A stretch of DNA of 64,000 bases. It comes from Gibbula magus (Eukaryota; Mollusca; Gastropoda; Trochida; Trochidae). Every line of letters starts with the position of its first letter. Position 1 is the first letter of the stretch. A program made the position numbers and the translations under genes. Below, in pieces: positions 10,566 to 20,903 of the stretch. The stretch is from contig OW388297.1 of the NCBI GenBank assembly GCA_936450465.1, positions 57,156,989 through 57,220,988 on the forward strand. The letters are read 5' to 3'. The notes under the pieces were generated by a model. That model had not been told where the DNA came from and ran no database searches. It saw nothing but the letters and a program-made list of their open reading frames with translations.

Positions 10566-10632
10566 TCGCCGCTAATGGCTGCGATATTGCCGAAGCGGCG
10601 TTAAACAATAATTCACTCACTCACTCACTCAC
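10566..10632 (+). mobile_element. Hairpin mini-retroposon with 12-bp TSD
   Basis: Element CGCCGCTAATGGCTGCG... to a CTCA tail, flanked by perfect TGATTGAAGAAT at 10554-10565 and 10633-10644. Confidence 0.9.
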
Positions 10633-10644
10633 TGATTGAAGAAT

Positions 10645-11030
10645 GTCAGTATAGTTTTATAGCAAATTTGACTACTGTTTCTGTATATAGGTAAAATTTA
10701 AGCAAATGACTTGTACTGTTCTATATTGCACTATATGATAAAATCAGGGACATGACATATGTTCTTTTCTCATTCAAGCAGTTTAAAACAACTGTATGGA
10801 AATAGATTGTAATCTGTTTGTTCAAACTTGTACTGCTAACATGTCATCCTCCACAAGCTGAAGAACACGGGTTTCAGATTTGTCACTTCAATTTCCCACG
10901 CTGTCGTGCAAACATGACCCCTTTTAGCAGTAAAGGGGGCAGTGTCATTGACTTGTTCGTGTTTAACCAGAAACCAGACAATTCGTTTAAGAACAGTACT
11001 AGATTTTAAAGGATTGTTTCATTGCGATAC
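10645..11030. repeat. Segmental duplicate block A3 (partner about 21220-21480)
   Basis: 10845-11025 aligns with 21245-21480 through CACAAGCTGAAGAACACGGG and TTCAGATTTGTCACTTCAAT. The rest is AT-rich with nothing recognised. Confidence 0.7.
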
Positions 11031-11323
11031 GGGGGCGGGATAGCGCAGTGGTTAGCGCGTTCGACTTCAGATCAAGAGGTCCGTGGTTCGAATCCCGCCA
11101 GGGGCACGGCAACTTTGTCAGCAGTAGAGAACTGTTCTACACGCAGTAAGGTTTGGGTGCAATGCTACACTGAATTTCACCCAGATTCAGCCGATGCTCG
11201 CAGGTTTCACCGCAATGCACAGCCACATGGCGTTGCGGGCTTTCTCCCTGCCACAATACTAGCAGCCGCGATATAAGTGAAATACTCCTGAAAGCGGTGT
11301 TTAACCAACCTCACCTCACCTCT
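11031..11323 (+). mobile_element. SINE, full length
   Basis: Complete head; the body lacks about 30 bp around CATGGTTCGCTAGTT. Confidence 0.92.
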
Positions 11324-11369
11324 ATTGCACGAATGTATGAATGGTAGGCCTATTGTTAATATACATGAT

Positions 11370-11545
11370 TAAGGGGCTATATTTTTTTGCTAAATTAAGT
11401 CAATGAAATGTATTTGAAAAATAGTGTTACCAATAGTAAAACACCCTTCTCAAAAACGCTTGTACAGGGTACACTTAAACCGTGGGAATAATTTTGGTAA
11501 TTTGAAATAATAAAATATGTTCACATTAAAATGGTTGCCGTGCAG
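11370..11545 (+). repeat. Unclassified interspersed repeat, copy 1
   Basis: Matches the reverse complement of 31765-31960 (CACCAATAGTAAAACAC-type core, GTTCACATTAAAATGG end). No TIR or TSD seen. Confidence 0.65.
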
Positions 11546-11859
11546 TTTTTTCTTTCATACGTGATAGGATCTCCAACACAACGGATAAGGTGGTTGTGTA
11601 ATGATATGTTTTACTCTCTTAAGTATTAACTATCATTATAAATGACAAATTGGCAAGTTGAGGATATGAATTGCAAAACGAAGAAATTAGGAGCATGTGA
11701 TAAAACCAGAATCCAACAAATGCATCAAAACTTTACATGTTAAATTTATTCCTTTAATTTAATCCTTTATTCCTCTGTTAAGAACAAATCACTGACATCA
11801 AGTACAATTTCATAATTTACAATGAAATGCAATATATACACAATTGATACACACTGTTT
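11546..11859. other. AT-rich stretch without identifiable genes
   Basis: Nothing recognised. Confidence 0.35.
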
Positions 11860-11957
11860 AGCGTTGCGGGCTTTCTCCCTGCCGTAATACTAGAAGCCGC
11901 GATATAAGTGAAATAATCTTGAAAGCGGCGTTAAACCCTAACTAACTCACTCACTCA
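11860..11957 (+). mobile_element. SINE 3' fragment
   Basis: Starts at GCGTTGCGGGCTTTCTCC; tail CTCACTCACTCA. Confidence 0.85.
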
Positions 11958-12098
11958 GAATGTTTAATGTAAGACACACAATGTTTAATGTAAGACAATG
12001 CAAACAAAATTCAAATCAAAATTATAAAGAATTATGTGCAATGGTATGGTTATTTACAATTAATAAAGATATATACATTCCATTTCTTTCAAATGCTG

Positions 12099-12263
12099 TT
12101 GTGCAGTACCACCCATGGTTCGCTAGTTCCAGCCGATGCTCGCAGGTTGCACCGCAATGCATAGCCACATGGCGTTGCGGGCTTTCTCCCTGCCATAATA
12201 CTAGCAGCCGCGATATAAGTGAAATACTCTTGAAAGCGGCGTTAAACCCCAGCTCACCTCACC
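12099..12263 (+). mobile_element. SINE, 5'-truncated, with 10-bp TSD
   Basis: Body from AGTACCACCCATGG; flanked by TCAAATGCTG at 12089-12098 and 12264-12273. The right TSD copy also begins the next insertion. Confidence 0.88.
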
Positions 12264-12273
12264 TCAAATGCTG

Positions 12274-12333
12274 GTCGCCACTAATGGATGCAATACTGCC
12301 TAAGTGGTGTTAAACCATAACTAACTCACTCGT
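12274..12333 (+). mobile_element. Hairpin mini-retroposon in the same target site
   Basis: GTCGCCACTAATGGATGCA... to CTCACTCGT, flanked by TCAAATGCTG (12264) and TCAAATGTTG (12334). A second hit on the same target as the preceding SINE. Confidence 0.75.
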
Positions 12334-12343
12334 TCAAATGTTG

Positions 12344-12999
12344 GAATATGAATGTCTTTACATGGACACAGATTTGACATGAAGACATACAGACATGATA
12401 CACATTTTCTTGATATCACATACACTCGTACACATTTACACTTGATTCTCTGGACAGACATGAAGGATGATGGACCTCTGTCCACGGTGTCTTCAGGATG
12501 CAGTGCCTTGAAAGGATCCCCACAGTGATCTTACAATGTCTGGTAGGGACGTACACCATCTCACCTCAACTGAGAGATGCGTCATATATCGCACTTCAAC
12601 CATGGCAGCGGTACGTGTGGAGATATCTTATAATCAGTCATGGGTGTAGGCGTAGATCTCACGATTTTCCCCATTCATCTCCCGTCCAATAGGCTATGTG
12701 GGAACATCTACAGTTCGGGCTCCTTGCAGGGCAAAACACTTGGTCAGGGTTTTGATTTGTTTTGCAGCAGGCATTAGGCAGATATTGATACATTGGCTTA
12801 ACAGTGGTGTTCAAATTATGTTACCCCAACCACCCTGAATCTGCTGTATGTGTACAATGACACAGACTTTCACCCTACACAACTTGAATCAATCAGTCGG
12901 GATGACATCCTCCTCAAATAGCAGTCATCGGAAGCATCAATAGATGACAGTGTTACAGTCTTCGATTTAACGTTTAGTTGAGTTATGATAGGATTGATT
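12344..12999. other. No confident feature; possible 3' part of the CACTA relic
   Basis: Somewhat less AT-rich than its surroundings and adjacent to the transposase relic, but no conserved motif is legible. Confidence 0.35.
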
Positions 13000-14060
13000 G
13001 CATCAGCTATTCCAAAGTCATCCTCTAATGATGTTGATGTCATCTAATATGCTATTGCATCTTTCGAAACTAAACAGCCAGAACGAATAGGCCCAAAGCA
13101 TTTTATGCATTCATGAATGTGTCCATGCAGAAATGCAAATTTGGTTTCGCTCTGTTCTTCCCTTAAAGGTTTTTAATGGTCCTGCTAAGTTGATGTCCAC
13201 ATATGAGATGGTTCTGCAGCACAAAAACGAATCTCCAACATTCTAAATGTTCATCCACTGTCACATCTTTCAAGCCATAAACCGAGAACAATACTGTCCA
13301 GGTTTGAACTGGTCTGCATTAAAACCAGCACAAAACCAGAGGTAACTTTCATTGGAATGCGACCAAAATCACTTTGGCATTCTACTAAATCCACTTTGTC
13401 CTGTATTGTCTCAAAATCCTTGTCACTTCTAACACCAGTGTCTTTCCAAACATGAAGCATGTGTTTAGCAGTGCCAAGAAAGAAACTATACATGGGGTCG
13501 ACCACATACTTCTTGATTAAGTCTATATATGGGAGTCCTGAGAGAACATACAATCGTTCCCCATATTTTGACTCGAGTTCATTTTTTCATTTTTAATGTG
13601 TCTAATCTCCCTTATGTGTTGGTCGTGTGTTCAGTGCTGTCACATCCACTGTTGTCACTGCAGCGAATTCCACCTGGAACGGTCCTTTTGCACCCTAGGT
13701 CTACTGTATGACCTCACATGAATCCACAAAATTTCTGCAAACTGAAATGTCGCACTCAATGCAGTGCTAGACAAACACCCTAGTTGTCAGCCTTAGGGAA
13801 AGAGAAACCGACAGTCCAGGCTTCCTGAAGGTCATCTGCATGGGGCTTTACAAACGTATTTCTTGGTGGCTCTTTTTTCATTTGTGGCATGATACCGACA
13901 AGGATGATAATTTCACTAATTTGAATACAATCTTCCTAAGAATATAACTGGTAACAACTTGTGCACAAACACTGCAATGCTGCCGGGAAACAGTGGAACG
14001 CGGCAGGATGCAAACTTGTAATGCTTGGCAGCTAGACTCAAGGTACATATACTGAAGCAA
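13000..14060 (-). pseudogene. CACTA (EnSpm)-like TNP2 transposase relic
   Basis: Reading the minus strand through several frame changes gives, in order: NTFVKPHADDLQEAW (near 13850), KFCGFMGHTVDLGC-like CGF..H..LGC (near 13700), LPYIDLIKKYVVDPMYSFFL with GTAKHMLHVWKDTG (13530-13420), DFGRIPMKVTSGF (near 13340), KFAFLHGHIHECIKCFGP (near 13110) and FWLFSFERCNSILDD (near 13080). This order of motifs is that of TNP2-family transposases of CACTA/EnSpm elements common in invertebrates (VVDPMHNLFLGTAKH; DIGRIP; FWxFSFERxNG). The conserved His of DPMHN is Tyr here. Many stops and frameshifts; no terminal CACTA repeats seen. Confidence 0.78.
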
Positions 14061-14293
14061 TACAGCCATAGCAATGAATGATTTTCAACATTGTCCTCTT
14101 CTTTGGCTTAAAGGTCCTCATCTCCTCAATGTCATCCTCATCCATGTACACTTTTTCATCATCCTTGTCTTCATCCTAATCAGAACTCGGTTTGTTTTCT
14201 TGGCTATAAACTGCTTTTTGAGTCTCGAACAACATCTGAGTTACTTTACATACCTTGTTAAAACAAAGCATTCATTGCAATTCTAGTTCTATT

Positions 14294-14617
14294 CTATTCG
14301 AAAAGGGCAGCATCTGGAATAATAAATATCCGTTCACTAATAACAAACTGTTTCCATATGTCGGGGCTGCCGATTTTAAGCTCCGTGCAAAAAAGCAGTG
14401 TTTCTATAGCGGAAGGCAGCCACTTACTGTAGCGGGAGGCTGCTCCTTTCTTCCTCGCGGTCTGGCTGAGTGGTGCAAGGCCCGGACATGGACGATTGGC
14501 ATCTGTTACTGTCTGGTAGATTTCTTCTACTGACTCCTGAGGACGCGTAGAAGTCACCCGACCAAAAAATAGTAAAATGTAAATAGTTACATATCTATTT
14601 TGTAAAATATATTTCAT
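14294..14617 (-). other. Unrecognised open frame of 107 codons
   Basis: A GC-richer patch with an open minus-strand frame, starting with a hydrophobic stretch and continuing ESVEEIYQTVTDANRPCPGL. I do not recognise it. It lies between the CACTA relic and a SINE and could be residual element sequence or a captured exon. The opposite strand is also open for 92 codons, which weakens the case. Confidence 0.2.
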
Positions 14618-14720
14618 ATCTTATATCTTTAGATGGGATTGGGTATATCAAAATATGCAAATAATATTGTTAATGTAATATGAAGTTTGGTAATCACATG
14701 CATTTAATATAATTTCAGTA

Positions 14721-15028
14721 TGGGGGCGGGATAGCGCAATGGTTAGCGCGTTCAGCTTCGGATCAGGGTTCGAGTCCCGCCAGGGTCACAGCAACTTTGT
14801 CTGCAGTAGAGAACTGTTCTACATGCAGTAAGGTTTGGGTGCAATGCTACACTGAATTTCAGCGCAGTACCACCAATGGTTCGCTAGTTCCAGCCGGTGC
14901 TCGCAGGTTTCACCGCAATGCATAGCCACATGGCGTTGCAGGCTTTCTCCCTGTCATAATACTAGCAGTCGCGATATAAGTGAAATAATCTTGAAAGCGG
15001 CTTTTAACACCAACTCACCTTACCTCAT
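14721..15028 (+). mobile_element. SINE, full length
   Basis: The head lacks a few bases before box B (GATCAGGGTTCGAGTCC). Followed 80 bp later by another copy in the same orientation. Confidence 0.92.
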
Positions 15029-15106
15029 TTCAGTATGAACATTAACAATGAACATTCAATTTGGTGTTTATTTACCTGACTTATTGATTTGGATTCATCT
15101 GTCCTT

Positions 15107-15410
15107 GGGGCGGGATAGCGCAGTGGCTTCGGATCAAGAGGTCCGGGGTTCGAATCCCGCCAGGGGCACGGCAACTTTGTCTGCAGTAGAGAACTGTTCT
15201 ACACGCAGTAAGGTTTGGGTGCAATGCTACACTGAATTTCAGCGTAGTACCACCCATGGTTCGCTAGTTCCAGCCGATGCTCGCAGGTTTCACCGCAGTG
15301 CATAGCCACATGGCGTTGCGGGCTTTCTCCCTGTCATAATACTAGCAGCCGCGATATACGTGAAATACTCTTGAAAGCGGCGTTAAACCCCAACTCACTC
15401 ACTCACTCAT
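15107..15410 (+). mobile_element. SINE, head with internal deletion
   Basis: The tRNA head has lost the TTAGCGCGTTCGG segment after box A (CAGTGGCTTCGGATC). The body and CTCA tail are intact. TCATCTGTCCTT precedes (15097) and ATCTGTCCTTCTC follows (15409): a TSD of about 11 bp. Confidence 0.92.
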
Positions 15411-15559
15411 CTGTCCTTCTCAAGGAGTCAATAAATCTATCATACATTGGTCACAAAAAATGATTTAAACACAAATTAATTTGATAAATAAATAAACTTT
15501 GTAAACTACTTTATCAACATATAAATGATATCAATGGATATGTATAGCAGATGGGGCAC

Positions 15560-16525
15560 AAAAGAAGAACATGGTTTTTATCTTCTACTACATATAGGTT
15601 ACAAAATTCTGAGTTCACTAGGTATATTTACCTACCTGCCTTTCTCTATTAAAAAAATCATGCGATGAACATCTAAAACGTGCTAAACTTACCCTATATT
15701 ATTTTACGTTTAGACATGATAGATATAATTCGGTATTGATACTGAATTTATACATGGAGTAAAGCTTACTTAAGATTTGTTCTTGCCAGTTTTGGAGGTA
15801 CATATCTTTGAGTCTTTGGGTAAATAAATTAATGAAATCTACATTTACACCATGCTCTTGATTGTGCCAGATATCTCCAAAACCAATTGAAAATAATAAT
15901 TGTTTTACCTCAGTCACCCAATTCTTATGTCTATTTCTGCTGGATAAAAGCATCATTTCATAGCATTTCTTTGGTATTCGATATGAGGCCATGTGTAATA
16001 ACTTTATCCAATACCGAATTACTTTACAATAAGGGCAGATATATAAGGGAAATCTGCCACATTCTCCAAAAACCATAATGTTATGAGTATTTTGTTTAAC
16101 ACCCAAGAATATTGTAAATGCATACAGATCTACAATTTTTAGTTTTGCAAATATTTTTAATCCCAACATATCTGCCTCATATAGAAGGATAGGATATATT
16201 TTTTTTATATCAAATATTTTGAAAAACGAGTTCATACTAAGATCACCTAGAATACTTATTTGCTTATATACTTAGTAATGCTTTTTTTGCAGAAGTTACA
16301 TGCGAAGACCACGACAATTTATTAGAGAAAAATACTCCAAGGTATTTGTAAGAGTTAGTTGTTTCAAGTTCGCAATCTTTATAGAGCCTTTTTCCCCCTT
16401 TTGAACGTTTACCACCATTCATTTTTATTAGCACTTTTGTTTAATCCAAACTGATAGTCAACGTCTTTGAAGACCAACAACTGTACTTGATAATAACACA
16501 ATATCATCTAAAAAAAGCAAAAGAA
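15560..16525 (-). pseudogene. LINE reverse transcriptase fragment, C-terminal half
   Basis: From high to low coordinates on the minus strand: the RT catalytic box remnant LFLDDIVLLSSTVVGLQ (near 16515, normally FADD), a YLGVFFSNKL.SWSSHVTSAKKALLS segment (about 16340-16280), then an open stretch of 178 codons (16235-15699) with ILLYEADMLG, FGECGRFPLYI and a Trp-rich tail. The same order is seen in the complete LINE at 55288-60287 (HGSELWGF; MGECGRFPVYL), so this is a related, diverged family. A frame change separates the parts; endonuclease and ORF1 are absent (5' truncated). Confidence 0.8.
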
Positions 16526-16639
16526 ATAACTGGAAGACATAAGGATGTAACTGTACTCTGTGAACAATTATTCTCAATTTTATTTTGGGGGTCGATAATC
16601 TCTATGTAGGTGATGGTTAGTTCTGATAATTCACAATGA

Positions 16640-16885
16640 ACGCGCAGCATGCCGTCATATTATGGTCATTCAATTCTTTACAATAGTTCTATAACAGCTG
16701 ATATTCCATCATTGGTGTTTTACCTGATTTTGTTTACCATACTGGCTATATATCAGCAATAGAAGACAATCCATTAGTGATCTCTGTTTGTGTACAGATG
16801 GACTCTCGGAAGTGATGAGCTCCCATAAACTGTGAGTCCTCTGTAAACTTTGTCCTCGATATCAGATTCGTGCTCTTTGCTTATT
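16640..16885. repeat. Segmental duplicate block A1' (partner 8797-9076)
   Basis: Diverged copy of the block at 8797. The partner carries a SINE at its right edge, which is absent here. Confidence 0.75.
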
Positions 16886-17115
16886 TGACACTAGATCTCC
16901 ATGCTATAGTCCACTGATCGATGTACAAATGTAACCCAATCCATTCTTTTGAATAAGCATGTTTAAATCAGTCAAACTTGCATCGGACATGATGTATATG
17001 TTGTGTATTTTCAAGTTTATAGCTTGGCGTTGGTTTTTGTATATTTGTTTTGTGATGATTTGAATGAATGTTCCAGAGCCACAAATGTACATATATAAAG
17101 GTCAACATTTTGTGT

Positions 17116-17414
17116 GGGGCGGGATAGCGCAGTGTTTAGCGCGTTCAGCTTCAGATCAAGAGGTCCGGGATTCGAATCCCGCCAGGGGCACGACAGCTTT
17201 GTCTGCAGTAGAGAACTGTTCTACACGCAGTACGGTTTGGTTGCAATGCTACACTGAATTTCAGCGTAGTACCACCCATGGTTCGCTTGTTCCAGCCGAT
17301 GCTCACTGCAGTTTATAGCCACTTGGCGTTGCAGGCTTTCTCCCTGCCATAATACTAGCAGCCGCGATATAAGTGATACTCCTGAAAGCTGCGTTAAACC
17401 CTAACTCACCTCAA
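17116..17414 (+). mobile_element. SINE, full length
   Basis: Complete copy; CAACATTTTGT occurs directly before (17103) and after (17413): 11-bp TSD. Confidence 0.93.
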
Positions 17415-17532
17415 CATTTTGTTTAAGATAATTACAGTTTAAAACTGAATTTTCCTTTTCAGGGGAAATATTTTGTTGAGATTTAAACTGTTTTCATCAA
17501 AATGTTCATAAATTAAATGAGAAAAGTTTCCA

Positions 17533-17534
<2 letters not shown>

Positions 17535-17567
<33 letters not shown>
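17535..17567. repeat. (TA)n microsatellite
   Basis: About 16 TA units. Confidence 0.95.
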
Positions 17568-17568
<1 letters not shown>

Positions 17569-17814
17569 ATTAAATATTTACACTGACTTTTTAAAGTTAA
17601 AGTTATATCACGAATTCAATATACTCAATATTAAGACAACAATCTCAATTTATCCATAGAAAAATCATCTGTGAATCCAGCAAAACTAGTCACACTATAA
17701 CAACCTGAAGAATAGTCCCCACTTTCAATACCAATTAACAAGCTGATCATAAGCAAGACTTCATCGAAGATGTTTAAGTGAAAACATTAATCTTTATATA
17801 ACTGAAACTGTGAG

Positions 17815-18197
17815 AGGTAATCTCAATTGCGATTGTTACATCCAGGAATTCTGCAGCCTGTTCTTGTGCCACATTTTGACAATCATCCACTATCCTGTAT
17901 TCATGAATGATAACGCTCGGCCTCACTCGACCTGTGGTTGATTTTCTAAAGAACAATGCAGTATCTTCCATGGTCTGCCATGAGCCCGGATATCAATCCA
18001 CTGGAACACATTTAGGATATGATTGGACGCCGAGTGCTGGACCTACCAGTACAGGATTTAGTCGGTTTAGAAGCAGCTATACATCATGAGTGGCAGCTGT
18101 TACCTCTGCAGCGAATCAAGATACTCACCACAAGCATGTGGAGGATGGTTGAAGCAATCATCCGGGCACGTGGCGGATACACCCGTTATTGATAACG
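17815..18197 (+). pseudogene. Tc1/mariner transposase C-terminal relic
   Basis: Contains FMNDNARPHS (second catalytic Asp of the DDE core, usually MQDNARPH) near 17900 and, after a frame change, SAMSPDINPLEHI (third catalytic acidic residue) near 17980, followed by RRVLDLPVQDLVGLEAAI and a C-terminal HEWQLLPLQRIKILTTSMW. The conserved Trp of HIWD is a TAG stop (18012-18014). This is the cut-and-paste transposase of Tc1-like elements. The N-terminal DNA-binding domain and terminal inverted repeats are not seen. Confidence 0.85.
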
Positions 18198-18336
18198 TGA
18201 TGGTCACTTGTTTCCTGAAGACAACAAAGAACAGTGTCCAACTGCTTAACAAACATTTTCACCGTTTTTGAAGTTCACAGAGCAATAGTTGTACAAGAGT
18301 GAGTTTTCAAGTAAAACAACTGTTCATGTTCATCTG

Positions 18337-18427
18337 TTGCGGGCTTTCTCCCTGCCATAATAATAGCAGCCGCGATATAAGTGAAATACTCTTGAAAGCG
18401 GCCTTAAACCCCAACTCACTCACTCAT
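18337..18427 (+). mobile_element. SINE 3' fragment with TSD
   Basis: Starts GTTGCGGGCTTTCTCC; preceded and followed by TCATGTTCATCTG (18324 and 18423), a 12-13 bp TSD. Confidence 0.9.
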
Positions 18428-18670
18428 GTTCATCTGGAAATATAATGAGATACATGTTACACAGTGTGGTCTTTTTGTTTAGCTAAGATGATGCACTTTC
18501 ATAAAATAACAACATTTCTTCGATTAATTTCACAAGATTTTCAGAGTGGTTAGGCATAGTCACAAAAAATCTGAAAATATGAGGTGGTGCTTGATTAAGG
18601 TCTTTGCGTATATAATGTGTAAAGGATTGAGCTGTACAGTAGAACTGTGATAAACCAATGAAGGACCAAC

Positions 18671-18824
18671 CAAGGTTCGCTATTTCCAGCCGATGCTCGC
18701 AGGTTTCACAGCAATGTATAGCCTCGTGGCGTTGCGGGCTTTCTCCCTGCCATAATACTAGCAGCCGCGTTATAAGTGAAATACTCTTGAAAGCGGCGTT
18801 AAACCCAAACTCACTCACTCACTC
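18671..18824 (+). mobile_element. SINE, 5'-truncated
   Basis: Begins at AAGGTTCGCTATTTCCAGCC; tail CTCACTCACTCA. Confidence 0.88.
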
Positions 18825-18828
18825 AAAA

Positions 18829-18888
18829 GCGGTCGCCACTAATGGCTGCGATACTGTCGAAGCGGCGTTAAGCAATAACTCACTCACA
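18829..18888 (+). mobile_element. Hairpin mini-retroposon
   Basis: GTCGCCACTAATGGCTGCG... to CTCACTCAC, flanked by AAAAGCGG (18824 and 18891). It sits in the stack of SINE fragments at 18671-18926. Confidence 0.8.
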
Positions 18889-18925
18889 TAAAAGCGGCGT
18901 TAAATCCCATCTCACCTCACCTCAG

Positions 18926-19756
18926 ATGGAGTCATGCTTTAGCTTTAAGAGGTAAACGTAACTGGAATTTTAAAGTTTGTAAGAAGTTGTCAGATCTTAA
19001 TCTCGACCATTTTAAGGATATTAACGTAGTGTATCATATTCCTTTTATAGTTTCTAAAGTTTCTAAGGTTGTTTTTAACGATTTTGTTTGTAAATGGCAA
19101 CAAGACATCTTAAAAGTTGGTAGTATTAGTGGAAAGGGTGGTAATAAGTTACGCACATACTGTAGTTTTAAATCTGATTTTGGCTGTGAATTTTATGTTA
19201 GTTCTTATATGTCTCGTTCAATGAGAAGAGCTCTAGCTTTGTTTAGATGTGGTGTCGCGCCGTTAAAAGTTGAAACAGGTCGGTACATTGGTTGTCCTTT
19301 TAATGAGAGAACTTGTTTTCACTGTAAAGATTTTATTGAAAATGAATGTCATGTTTTATTGTATTGTCCTCTATATGTCGATGAACGACTTCAGCTTTTA
19401 TCAAAATATACAAGTATGTTAGATAATTTTTTAGAAATTGATGATGTAGATAAGGTTAGTTTTATTCTTAGCTGTCCAGATGTATCGTTTTTATCTGCCA
19501 AAACCTGTTTTAATATTCTTAAAAAGCGTAGTGTAAATTTGTATATATCGTAAATGTATATTTACCTGTTTTATAGTATTTTACAATATTTACTTTTATT
19601 TCTGTGTATATTTTTATGAAATATTAGTCTCTCATAATTCCATATGGAATGGCTCAACGTTTTACTGTGACATTATCTTATGTATTTATTATATATCTTT
19701 ACCATGTTGAGGCGAGACTTAAATAAAAAATTTGTCTGTCTTGTCTGTTTGTCTTT
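18926..19756 (+). pseudogene. LINE 3' end: RT C-terminal domain and 3' UTR
   Basis: An open frame runs from 18928 to a TAA at 19553. It encodes the C-terminal domain of an APE-type LINE: ALALFRCGVAPLKVETGRY, then a C-x2-C-...-H-x4-C knuckle (CFHCKDFIENECHVLLYC). An AT-rich 3' UTR follows with AATAAA and a (TCTG)n-like end at 19740-19756. Both sides abut SINE-type CCTCA tails, so this 5'-truncated LINE probably landed inside a SINE tail. Its 3' UTR matches the minus-strand fragment at 32555-32850 (AGTCTCTCATAA(T/C)TCC). Confidence 0.85.
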
Positions 19757-20406
19757 CACCTCACTTCACCTCACCTCACCTCACCTCACCACGATATAAG
19801 AAGACTGTGGCGTTGACCTCATATCAAACTACATGTTCAATGAAACGTGAGTTGCGGTATCTCTATTGGAAGAGAATAATAAAATCATGAACAAGCTAAC
19901 TGAAGAAGTTTGGTTAACAGAAAGAGAATTTAGCTGAATGTGTCAACATTTAATCGCATTAGTTTGTCAGTAATTATTCAAAATTAATATATTCAACAAT
20001 TCATCTTAAATGTAAAAATTGTAGTGAGAACATTGAATGTGCTGACCTTCACGGAAAATGTTAATATCAGCCACGTTCAACTGTGATGGCTAAATTCACA
20101 TACATAAGTGATGACGAAGCGATGACGCAGAGGGGACCGCTATTGCCAAGTGATGCAAACAGACGCCCTCGATACGTCTTTAAATAGATATCCTGACAGT
20201 TTAACACGGACTGTAAACACTGCTTAATCTTACTGACACATCATCTCTATACCCTTGGTATTTTAGTTGCTTGAGGCTTGGTCAAACAAATGTACAAAGA
20301 ATTATACAGCAAGGACTGACAAGACTATAAACATTGTGTCTCCTTTGATAACTACCTTCTCTGTATCTGATATAAGAACCATACTTTATTCTTTAACTCA
20401 TTCACC
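19757..20406. repeat. Segmental duplicate block A2' and flank (partner 10109-10553)
   Basis: Starts with a residual CCTCA tail. 20100-20345 aligns with 10170-10430. No gene. Confidence 0.65.
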
Positions 20407-20903
20407 TTAAAGGTACATCCATTGTGTTGCTGGGGTCACATATTGCAAACGTTATAAATGGTGTTACTTTATCGAGAAGTACCGACTGTTACCGAAAAGT
20501 ACCATTTTGATGATAGTAGACTTAGCATATTGACGATATGAAGGTAAAAGTAGTGATTTCTGATCGAAAACCGGACAATGCACAGCTTGTGGCGCGCGCC
20601 AATGAGTCAAACGTAATTTTGGAGTCTTATTTATAACAAATAAAAAGACAATTTTGAGTTGATAGTGTTTAATAGGTCATATAACTACTGTGCATGTACA
20701 TGGGACGTGCAGTTTCGGTTTCTGCACATGCATAATGGGGTTACTCAATTATGATTGGAAACTAGTAATTATGCTATATTTGGCGATTGGGGATAAATAT
20801 GCAAGCTGAGTGAATTTATTTGTATTGTAGACACCACATGTGGTGAGTTGGAACATATTAAAGGCAAATAACATTTTATGAAACACAATGGATGTACCTT
20901 TAA
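20407..20903. mobile_element. TTAA-flanked MITE, complete copy (family T1 reference)
   Basis: Perfect 18-bp terminal inverted repeats AGGTACATCCATTGTGTT, each abutting TTAA, the target duplication typical of piggyBac-type insertion. The interior is about 490 bp, non-coding, with landmarks ACCGGACAATGCA, GGCGCGCGCC and GTTTCGGTTTCTGCACATG. Other copies: 29284-29720 (ends lost), 42517-42890 (left end lost) and 45861-46315. Confidence 0.85.

Noticed and set aside
14450..14530. Box-A-like TGGCTGAGTGG that could start a tRNA-Leu/Ser
   Set aside because: No box B (GGTTCGAATCC-like) at the right distance and no acceptor stem pairing.
15048..15305. Many 60-100 codon frames with GGIAQWLARSASDQEVRGSN or STTHGSLVPADARRFHR
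   Set aside because: They recur wherever a SINE occurs and are simply translations of it; not genes.
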